DNA from: an uncultured Chlamydiae bacterium
Lineage (GTDB): Bacteria > Chlamydiota > Chlamydiia > Chlamydiales > Rhabdochlamydiaceae
Direction of reading: 5' to 3'
DNA length: 64,000 bases
Assembly (NCBI GenBank): GCA_903824495.1
Contig: CAIJXB010000049.1
Location: 1 to 64,000 of the forward strand
This document shows positions 57,566-64,000 of the stretch, piece by piece. A program made the translations under genes and the position numbers. Numbering within the stretch: position 1 is the stretch's first letter; every line of letters begins with the position of its first letter. The notes beneath the pieces were generated by a model, which made no database searches, had not been told where the DNA came from, and was given only the letters and a program-made list of their open reading frames with translations.

Positions 57566-58885
57566 ATGAACGAAATACATTATAAACATAATTTTAATTC
57601 GTTTGGTGAGGGCCTGCCTGAGCAAGGAAATCAAGATCTAAGCGCAATATCGATTCAGAAAATGTGGCGTGGTCACGTGGCTCGAAGAGCATGTTTATCT
57701 AACCCGAGCTATGCAATCTATCAAGCTCAATGCAGGGCCGTTTTAGAAGGTCATGCAATGCCTGAGGCAAGTAGTGGCAACACTCACGTGTTCTTTCCTC
57801 CTGCAACTCCCAGCATTATTCTTAAGCAATCAGGCAAAAGAAATGCAATTCAAAGGTTCAGCGACATGCAGACCGTACGTGGCATTCTAAGATCCCAGAA
57901 AAGCTCTCATTTAGTGATACCAAGGGCATCTCTTTGTGGAGACTTTCTTGTCGAGGACAGACTGCCCATCTCGAGTGATCGATATGTAAACATGGCGCGT
58001 TATATAGATCATCCACGCATGTTTGATGAGGCTATTCGTGAAATGACTCGCCTCTTTTCTAGAGCTTGGCTCACTGATCTCGTATCTTCTCATTATCATC
58101 CAATTTCCAATATTGTAGGAGATACAGTAAGGTATGATAACGTACCTCTTTACATTGAAAATGGAGTGGGGAAAATTGGTTTAATTGACCTAGAGCATAT
58201 TTCTTATTACCCATTCAGTTCTAAAAATAGACCTTCAGGCAGCTCCGCTTATACATCTCCTGCTCAAACGCTTGCTAGGATTTTCCCCTATCATGTCGAT
58301 ATGATTATAGAGGAATCTAATAAACTAAACATGAAATTCAATGAAAATCAAGTTCGTTTTTATGCAAGAGAAGGGCATGAATTTCTACAGAAGGGTTACA
58401 TCGACCACTTGAATTGGTTACGGCAAAAAGAAATTACTCCCGAGAAATTTAACCAGCCCTTTGAAGTCACTCCCGATAGAATTGAAACCATTGTACAAAC
58501 TCTAACAGAACAACTTCTAAGCAGGAATATTTCTTGGCTTACTGAAGAATCTATAGCTGAATCAGTCCACAGCGTTATTTCAGATATTGAAAAAGTTCTT
58601 CTGGATACGGTTAACAGACCTTCTACAGTCGATACTGACACCGATCTCGTTCTTTTTCGCTCCCCAACATTTAAACGCGACAGATTAGAATCTAATACAT
58701 GGGATCATTTCAAAAAGCTGCTTCCACCTTCTCCCAATTCAAGAGACTACTACTCCCAATTGGGAAAAAGTGTCGATGCTCTTATAGAAGGCACCTGCAA
58801 TGAATTAGTCAAAGGCGGTGAGCTTTTCTCATATGACCCTAACTACGGCTCCGGAGCCTATCCATTAAGTTGGCTCCGGTATTAA
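57566..58885 (+). CDS. IQ-motif protein with a kinase-like core, candidate host-directed effector
   Basis: A 439-aa protein. Residues 30-40 read I-Q-x3-R-G-x3-R (IQKMWRGHVAR), a perfect calmodulin-binding IQ motif, otherwise a eukaryotic feature. Downstream a kinase-like pattern can be traced: SIILKQSGKRN with K87 like a beta-3 Lys, HLVIPRASL...FLVEDRLPI (116-135) like a hinge, RYDNVPLYI (189-197) where a catalytic loop would be, and KIGLIDLEHI (203-212) with D208 at the DFG-like position. The C-terminal half is helical with no known match. No signal peptide. The IQ motif is seen; the kinase-like fold and effector role are inferences. It is monocistronic with its own promoter. Confidence 0.65.
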   Translation: MNEIHYKHNFNSFGEGLPEQGNQDLSAISIQKMWRGHVARRACLSNPSYAIYQAQCRAVLEGHAMPEASSGNTHVFFPPATPSIILKQSGKRNAIQRFSDMQTVRGILRSQKSSHLVIPRASLCGDFLVEDRLPISSDRYVNMARYIDHPRMFDEAIREMTRLFSRAWLTDLVSSHYHPISNIVGDTVRYDNVPLYIENGVGKIGLIDLEHISYYPFSSKNRPSGSSAYTSPAQTLARIFPYHVDMIIEESNKLNMKFNENQVRFYAREGHEFLQKGYIDHLNWLRQKEITPEKFNQPFEVTPDRIETIVQTLTEQLLSRNISWLTEESIAESVHSVISDIEKVLLDTVNRPSTVDTDTDLVLFRSPTFKRDRLESNTWDHFKKLLPPSPNSRDYYSQLGKSVDALIEGTCNELVKGGELFSYDPNYGSGAYPLSWLRY

Positions 58886-58897
58886 AAACTATCTGCT

Positions 58898-59926
58898 TTA
58901 ATAACTCATAGGCCCAATTTTCACCTTGCCTCGAAAGATGCGGTACACATAAAAACCATACCCAATAACTGGTGGGATTCCGATGAGCACAATGATCAAA
59001 AGAACCTTCAAGGTTAAAAAAGAAGAGGCTGAATTAAATAGGGTTAAGCTATAGCTTTCGGGGTTGATGGTAGATCTTACAAGTACTGGATACGTTCCCA
59101 CTCCAAAAAGACCTATCAGCCCTGCTATTCCAAAGCAGGAGCATAGGAACGCTGTTCCATCTTTGCCTCTAGCAAACAGTCCCGGAATCACACTGAACAG
59201 GATAAAGGCTATCGCTGGCAAGGCAAACACCCAAGGGTACATTTTCATTTTCTCTGCCATGAAAGGCATGTAGATGAGCGTGGCGCAAGTTGTGAGAAAG
59301 TAAAACACGAAAAAGACGATCATCGACCTTTGTACCCAATTGCGGAGCTTTAGATGAAGATCCCCTTCTGTTTTCATCGCAAGATAGATCGTGCCGTGCA
59401 TCGTGAATAAAACAACAGATGTTAGGGCGACCAAAATAGAGTAGGGTCTAAAGGTCTGCGCAAAAGAAACGACAAAATCCTTGTTCTCGTTTAAAGGTAC
59501 GCCTTCAATCAAATTACCAAGAACAAGTCCGACTCCAAAAGCAATCCCCAAACTTGCAAAAGCAAACACATAGTCCCAGGTGTGGCGCCATCGCATCGAA
59601 GGCTGTTTACTTCTAAATTCAATAGCTACTGCTCTAAAAATTAAAAAGGCCAAAAGGAGCATGCATAGGTTGTAAAAACCAGAAAATAAAGAGGCATAAA
59701 CGTCTGGAAAACCCGCAAAAAGAGCGCCGCCAAGAACTACAAGCCACACTTCATTTCCATCCCATACAGGACCAATAGCATTGAGGAATGTTCTTCTTTC
59801 TTCATCTTTTTTGACAAAGAAGTTTAGCATTCCAACGCCTAAGTCAAACCCATCAAGGACAGTGTAGGCAACAACACAAAACCCGATGACAAAATACCAA
59901 AGGTGCTCTAATAAAAATGCATTCAT
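58898..59926 (-). CDS. cydB: Cytochrome bd-type quinol oxidase subunit II
   Basis: A 342-aa polytopic partner of CydA. It opens with FVIGFCVVAYTVLDGFDLGVGML, followed by GPVWDGNEVWLVVLGGALFAGFP, the CydB landmark. About nine hydrophobic helices are seen. It overlaps cydA by ATGA. The pair reduces oxygen with quinol and could accept electrons from GlpD. Confidence 0.94.
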   Translation of the reverse strand: MNAFLLEHLWYFVIGFCVVAYTVLDGFDLGVGMLNFFVKKDEERRTFLNAIGPVWDGNEVWLVVLGGALFAGFPDVYASLFSGFYNLCMLLLAFLIFRAVAIEFRSKQPSMRWRHTWDYVFAFASLGIAFGVGLVLGNLIEGVPLNENKDFVVSFAQTFRPYSILVALTSVVLFTMHGTIYLAMKTEGDLHLKLRNWVQRSMIVFFVFYFLTTCATLIYMPFMAEKMKMYPWVFALPAIAFILFSVIPGLFARGKDGTAFLCSCFGIAGLIGLFGVGTYPVLVRSTINPESYSLTLFNSASSFLTLKVLLIIVLIGIPPVIGYGFYVYRIFRGKVKIGPMSY

Positions 59927-61281
59927 ACGTTTTCCTCATAAGGGTTTCTGTATTCCGATGGCATATGGTCTTCAGGTCCATGCTTGATCTTCTGGTCGAG
60001 TAGATAGAGAAAAAGAGCAAAGAGAAGCACATAGATCACAATGAACATGATAATGGAAGCAACCACTTGTCCTGATTGGATCGAAGCTGATACTCCATTG
60101 ACAGTGCGAAGCAGTTTATAAACAAGCCAAGGCTGACGTCCCATCTCTGCAGTGAACCATCCCGCTTGATTCGCTAGCTGGGGAAAGACGACAGAAATGA
60201 CAAGCGCTCTTAAAAGCCATTTGGATTTATCCAAGATCTTTTTTCTCCAAAAAAGGACTGCAAAAGCTACGCAAAGAAACATAAAAGCCCACATAAAAAT
60301 CATCACATGATACACATGAAATACGGCAGAGACATTCGGCCATTCATCTTTAGGAAATTCGTTCAGTCCTCGAACTGGCGTTTTAAAATCATGGTATGTT
60401 AAAAAACTAAGGAGTCCAGGAATCTGGATCCCTGTCATTGTTTGATTTTTTGTATTTACATGTCCCACAAGAGTCATTGCGGTATAAGACTCAGTCTCAT
60501 ATAACCCCTCCATGGCAGCTAACTTAATCGGCTGGTTTTTAGCAACGCCTCTTGCTGTATCATCAGCAGAGATGAGCTGGAGCACTAGTACAATCGATCC
60601 ACAAATAAGAGAGAGCTTCATGCACGTCTTTGCAAAGTCCTTGTGCTTTTTTTTGAGCATGTAATAAGCGCTGACACTCAAGACTAAAAAAATCCCAGAA
60701 AGCCAGCATCCAAGGATGACATGTGTTAATCTTGATACTGCAGATGGGTTAAAGACCATCTGCCAAAAGTCTGTCACTACAGCTTTGGCTTGAAGCCCTT
60801 CCCCTACGATTTTAAATCCGGCAGGTGTTTGCATCCAAGAATTGGCAACAACAATCCAAATGGCGCTAAAGTGAGCGCCTAAAGCTACTAAAACGGTCGA
60901 TAAATAGTGAACTCTGGGGCTGACCCTTTCCCATCCAAAAAGCATGATACCAATAAATCCTGCTTCTAAGAAAAAAGCAAAAACCCCTTCAGCGCCAAGG
61001 GCGCTTCCAAAGACATCTCCTACAAAACGGGAATACCTGGCCCAATTGGTCCCAAAACCAAAGAGCTGAACAAGTCCTGTTGCAACCCCTAAAGCAAAGG
61101 TCAAACCAAATACCTTAACCCAAAATTGGGTGATCTTTTTATAAAGGGGATTTTTGGTTTTTAAATACATCCCTTCCATGATGACAAGCATCAGACCAAG
61201 ACCTATGCTCAAAGGAGGATAGATGTAGTGGAAAGAACTTGTTAAAGCAAACTGAATTCGAGATAAAACAACGACATCCAT
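59923..61281 (-). CDS. cydA: Cytochrome bd-type quinol oxidase subunit I
   Basis: A 452-aa haem subunit: SRIQFALTSSFHYIYPPLSIGL with the haem His, EGVFAFFLEAGFIGIMLFGW, RGLNEFPKDEWP in the short Q-loop type, and AEMGRQPWLVY (GRQPW signature). The Q-loop is not the long E. coli type. It is followed by cydB with an ATGA overlap. A high-affinity oxidase suits life in a low-oxygen vacuole. Confidence 0.95.
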   Translation of the reverse strand: MDVVVLSRIQFALTSSFHYIYPPLSIGLGLMLVIMEGMYLKTKNPLYKKITQFWVKVFGLTFALGVATGLVQLFGFGTNWARYSRFVGDVFGSALGAEGVFAFFLEAGFIGIMLFGWERVSPRVHYLSTVLVALGAHFSAIWIVVANSWMQTPAGFKIVGEGLQAKAVVTDFWQMVFNPSAVSRLTHVILGCWLSGIFLVLSVSAYYMLKKKHKDFAKTCMKLSLICGSIVLVLQLISADDTARGVAKNQPIKLAAMEGLYETESYTAMTLVGHVNTKNQTMTGIQIPGLLSFLTYHDFKTPVRGLNEFPKDEWPNVSAVFHVYHVMIFMWAFMFLCVAFAVLFWRKKILDKSKWLLRALVISVVFPQLANQAGWFTAEMGRQPWLVYKLLRTVNGVSASIQSGQVVASIIMFIVIYVLLFALFLYLLDQKIKHGPEDHMPSEYRNPYEENV

Positions 61282-61438
61282 GAGGCTAGCCTTCTATACA
61301 ACAAAAAAATAAAAATTAACTCTAACCTACCAAAGGATTTTTTAGATAGCAAAGCAAGAAAACATTGTCAGCAACTCACCTAACTCATATGCTTAAAAGT
61401 ACTACCTGTGTAAGTGTAAAAAAGGTCGTTTAGGTTTT

Positions 61439-62233
61439 ATGAGCACATTCCATTTTTTAATCCCCTTCTTAGAAATTGCCGTGATTTCGATCATGATCAA
61501 CTACCTGCTCTCCTTTTTTTGGAATACCAGATCTATGGACTTGGTTTGGGGGCTCTTTGCCTTTTTGCTCATGTTTGCCGTTTCTGCTTGGCTAAACTTC
61601 CCCATCCTGCACAAAATCATGCTCCTTGTGGCCAATGTTGCGGTCATCGCCGTTTTGATCATCTTCCAGCCAGAACTTCGGGTTGCCCTCTCAAAACTCA
61701 GTCTCAAAGGGAAACGAGTTAAGGAAATGACCGAGTACGATAAATTCCTCGACCAACTGGCCAGCTCCGTCTATAGACTTGCTGAAAAATACACAGGAGC
61801 TCTGATTGTTTTAGAAAACGAAGATCTGCTCGATGAGTTTGCCGATAAAGCGGTCAAACTCAACGCTGATTTTTCATCAGAGCTTTTAGAGACCATCTTT
61901 GCGGTTTCTACTCCCTTGCACGATGGAGCTGTGATCTTAAGAGATTGTAAGATCATTGCAGCCTCTGTCATTTTACCCTTAGCGGAAGACAGCTCTCAGC
62001 TCACACGTTCCATGGGAACGCGTCACAGGGCAGGTCTTGGAGCTAGCCACCTAACAGATGCCTTGATCATCGTTGTATCGGAAGAAACTGGGAAAGTTTC
62101 TATTGCTAGAGACGGAGTGATGACACGCGGGGTAAAAGTAGATAGATTCAAGGCGATTGTCCGCAGTATCTTTACCCCTACGCCTAAAGACCTCTCCTCG
62201 AAATTCAACCTTTCAGAATGGATGAAGCAATAA
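61439..62233 (+). CDS. cdaA: Diadenylate cyclase CdaA
   Basis: Makes cyclic di-AMP from two ATP. It has three N-terminal membrane helices (about 5-85) and a DAC domain with the catalytic DGA (STPLHDGAVILRD) and RHR (GTRHRAGLGAS) motifs. It is 264 aa. The YbbR/CdaR gene follows 3 bp later, as in most CdaA operons, and the lipid A acyltransferase after that. Host sensing of c-di-AMP makes this relevant to infection. Confidence 0.95.
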   Translation: MSTFHFLIPFLEIAVISIMINYLLSFFWNTRSMDLVWGLFAFLLMFAVSAWLNFPILHKIMLLVANVAVIAVLIIFQPELRVALSKLSLKGKRVKEMTEYDKFLDQLASSVYRLAEKYTGALIVLENEDLLDEFADKAVKLNADFSSELLETIFAVSTPLHDGAVILRDCKIIAASVILPLAEDSSQLTRSMGTRHRAGLGASHLTDALIIVVSEETGKVSIARDGVMTRGVKVDRFKAIVRSIFTPTPKDLSSKFNLSEWMKQ

Positions 62234-62236
62234 TCT

Positions 62237-63496
62237 ATGAAAACGCTTTTAGAAAAGATCTTCCTTCAAAACTGGCAGCGCAAAGCTGTAGCTTTACTGC
62301 TTGGTATGGTCATTTGGCTTGTTGTAAACCACTCACTCACTTCTACAAAAACAATCAGCAATATTTCTGTTCGTGTCATCAATCTACCCCCAGGCAAGAC
62401 CATCGAAGGAATGCAAAGCAACGGTAAGCTCAACAAAAAGCTAACTTTGACACTTGTTGGGAACACGAATACGCTAGAAGATCTCCACTCCAATGATCTT
62501 GAAGTCGTCATTGACGCTATGGATAAGCCAGATGAGTGGACCAATATGGTCACGAAAAAAAACCTCATCTCCCTCAATCCTGAAATCGATCTTGCAAGCG
62601 GCATCTCCCGTATTTATCAGCCAAACTTCACCTTGCACATGACAAACCTTGTAACAGAAGAGATCCCAGTTGCCATCACAAGGCCTTTTGGAGAGCCTCC
62701 TCGCGGATATCAGTTCTTAGATGTTTGGCCTTATACTGTGAGCGTCAAAGTAAGTGGACCTGAAGAAGTCATTAGAAGATTGAAAATGAAAGAGCAAAAG
62801 CTGACCTTTAATTTGAGCGATATTTCTAAAGCGCAGCTCGATGCCCTAGCAAGCCATCAAAATACAGACAAATCAGGCGTAGTTAGTTTCTTTGTTCCGG
62901 ATCAATGGAAACAGATCAATATCCCTCTTCTTTCTGATACGCCTATTGAGATTACAAGCTCGCCTGATAAAAACCTTCGGATCGATTTCATCCGCTATAA
63001 CCTGATCCCGCTTGATTCTTCTATCCTTGTTTCTGTCTTTTATCCGCCAGAATACAGCAAGAACCTCAACCCTGTTTCTTTACCGATCAGACCGAACCAG
63101 TTTGTAACAGAGAGTAATGGAATATTCATGATCCATACACCTTTATTTGCTAAAGGAACAGACCGCCTCTTTGCGCAGATCGTCAAAGACTGGATCCAGA
63201 TCGTCGTTATCGCAGCTCCTAAATCTTCAGGCCAACCTCTTGAGTGGAACCTGCAGTTCATCAATGCAACGCAACTTGAAGATGAATATGTTGCTACCTT
63301 AATGTCAGATGCTTCTGATGAAGACATCCGTTCCATGAGACCCAATTTACGAGAAGAATACTTGAGAAACCGCTTTAGAAGTTACATGAACCGCTTTGAG
63401 CTTTTTAAATCAGAAAACGCAAAATTTGAGCTCGATGCTGTGATTGAAGGCAATGTTATAGAGATTAAAGAAAACCAAGAATTAGCTCCTGAATGA
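62237..63496 (+). CDS. cdaR: YbbR-domain CdaA regulator (CdaR-like)
   Basis: A 419-aa protein with one N-terminal membrane anchor (KAVALLLGMVIWLVVNHSLT) and an extracytoplasmic region with YbbR-type repeats (about 30-115, 115-210 and 215-290), for instance ITRPFGEPPRGYQFLDVWPY, then TVSVKVSGPEEVIRRL. In Firmicutes CdaR modulates CdaA. The C-terminal about 130 residues are an extra charged region. It overlaps the next gene by ATGA. Confidence 0.85.
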   Translation: MKTLLEKIFLQNWQRKAVALLLGMVIWLVVNHSLTSTKTISNISVRVINLPPGKTIEGMQSNGKLNKKLTLTLVGNTNTLEDLHSNDLEVVIDAMDKPDEWTNMVTKKNLISLNPEIDLASGISRIYQPNFTLHMTNLVTEEIPVAITRPFGEPPRGYQFLDVWPYTVSVKVSGPEEVIRRLKMKEQKLTFNLSDISKAQLDALASHQNTDKSGVVSFFVPDQWKQINIPLLSDTPIEITSSPDKNLRIDFIRYNLIPLDSSILVSVFYPPEYSKNLNPVSLPIRPNQFVTESNGIFMIHTPLFAKGTDRLFAQIVKDWIQIVVIAAPKSSGQPLEWNLQFINATQLEDEYVATLMSDASDEDIRSMRPNLREEYLRNRFRSYMNRFELFKSENAKFELDAVIEGNVIEIKENQELAPE

Positions 63497-64000
63497 ACTA
63501 CCTTTCTTATCTACTCATTCGAGCGCTACTTTTTCCATTTTCTCTTCTTTCCTATAAAAGTTTGCATAAATTAGGAAACATCTTAGGGATTTTGATGTTT
63601 CCCCTTCTCACAAAATATCGAAAACGAGCTCTTAGCAATCTTGCAATAGCTCGTGATCTTCACCTTTCCAACTCCGAAATAGAAAAACTTGCAAAAGAGT
63701 CTCTTGGAAATCTTTTCATTACAGCCCTTGAGTATGGAAAGTTATCTAAAGAAAAAAACATCCAAAATATAGCCATCTGCCTAAACCCTGAAAAAGCTGA
63801 TGAGATCATCAAATCAGGAAAAACAATCATTTTCTTCTGCGCCCACTTAGCAAACTGGGAAACCTTATTTTTGGAAGGAACTTCCCGCATGAAGGGACTT
63901 GCCATTGGTCAGCCTATCGAAAATAGATTTTTGTATCATTGGGTCGTTCAGATGAGAGAGAAGTTTGAGGGGACAATTGTTGAGCCTAAGCAAGCTGTTA
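63493..64000 (+). CDS. Lipid A acyltransferase HtrB/LpxL-like (partial, runs off the window)
   Basis: The first 169 codons of an LpxL/LpxM-family lauroyl/acyl transferase. An N-terminal membrane segment is followed by KYRKRALSNLAIA and IIFFCAHLANWETLFLEG, which contains the catalytic H-x4-E motif. It starts in an ATGA overlap with cdaR. The 3-prime end lies beyond position 64000. Confidence 0.85.
   Translation, partial: MNYLSYLLIRALLFPFSLLSYKSLHKLGNILGILMFPLLTKYRKRALSNLAIARDLHLSNSEIEKLAKESLGNLFITALEYGKLSKEKNIQNIAICLNPEKADEIIKSGKTIIFFCAHLANWETLFLEGTSRMKGLAIGQPIENRFLYHWVVQMREKFEGTIVEPKQAV

Overview
The window is a gene-dense stretch of about 40 percent GC from a member of the Chlamydiota, most likely an environmental or amoeba-associated lineage (Parachlamydiales-like). 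The reasons are a CopB/YopB-like type III translocator, three proteins with the double hydrophobic hairpin of chlamydial inclusion-membrane proteins, and the right-end order cydB-cydA / cdaA-ybbR-htrB, which as I recall matches C. trachomatis CT014-CT010. There are also many eukaryote-like proteins: a five-finger GATA zinc-finger protein, twin leucine-rich-repeat proteins and an IQ-motif protein. Genus and species cannot be fixed from this sequence alone.

Layout. 0-9 kb is an accessory, host-interaction region: translocator, GATA-finger protein with a nearby finger remnant, an exported sulfotransferase overlapping an exported fucosyltransferase-like enzyme, and two tandem LRR proteins. 9-17.5 kb holds a TSUP permease, an RluA pseudouridine synthase, an FKBP isomerase, an AbiE-type module under a perfect 18-bp inverted repeat, and an OMF-EmrA-EmrB efflux operon. 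17.5-22.1 kb carries three paralogous small secreted proteins behind near-identical promoters, two of them paired with an Inc-like disordered protein. 22.1-26 kb is the glycerol locus (glpF divergent from glpK-glpD). 26-39.9 kb mixes housekeeping genes (prfC, carbonic anhydrase, epmC, NUDIX) with cytosol-type enzymes that carry signal peptides (Ppx/GppA, HIT, aminotransferase, acetamidase), an NTase/winged-helix pair, an MFS carrier and an OprB-like porin. 39.9-44.6 kb looks like a small island built at tRNA-Ser from three module types, with degenerate copies of the tRNA-Ser 3-prime flank between them. 44.6-48.5 kb is the classical thrS-infC-rpmI-rplT-pheS order, but the thrS-position gene encodes a ThrRS homologue lacking most catalytic and zinc residues, and infC has no ordinary start codon. 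48.6-57.3 kb holds an Inc-like protein, a complete IS4-like element with 9-bp target duplications, a putative tRNA methyltransferase, PHP, murB, nusB, dps, a serine hydrolase and a DnaQ-like exonuclease. 57.5-64 kb has the IQ/kinase-like protein and then the conserved cyd, c-di-AMP and lipid A acyltransferase genes.

Together the window shows a conserved chlamydial backbone interrupted by secreted or effector-like genes and four nucleotidyltransferase toxin-like modules, several with palindromic operator-like DNA. The strongest candidates for undescribed biology are the degenerate ThrRS paralogue in front of infC, the IQ-motif/kinase-like protein, the GATA-finger array, the secreted-protein/Inc-like cassette family with a shared promoter, and the exported sulfotransferase-fucosyltransferase pair. 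All assignments come from reading motifs; no searches were run.
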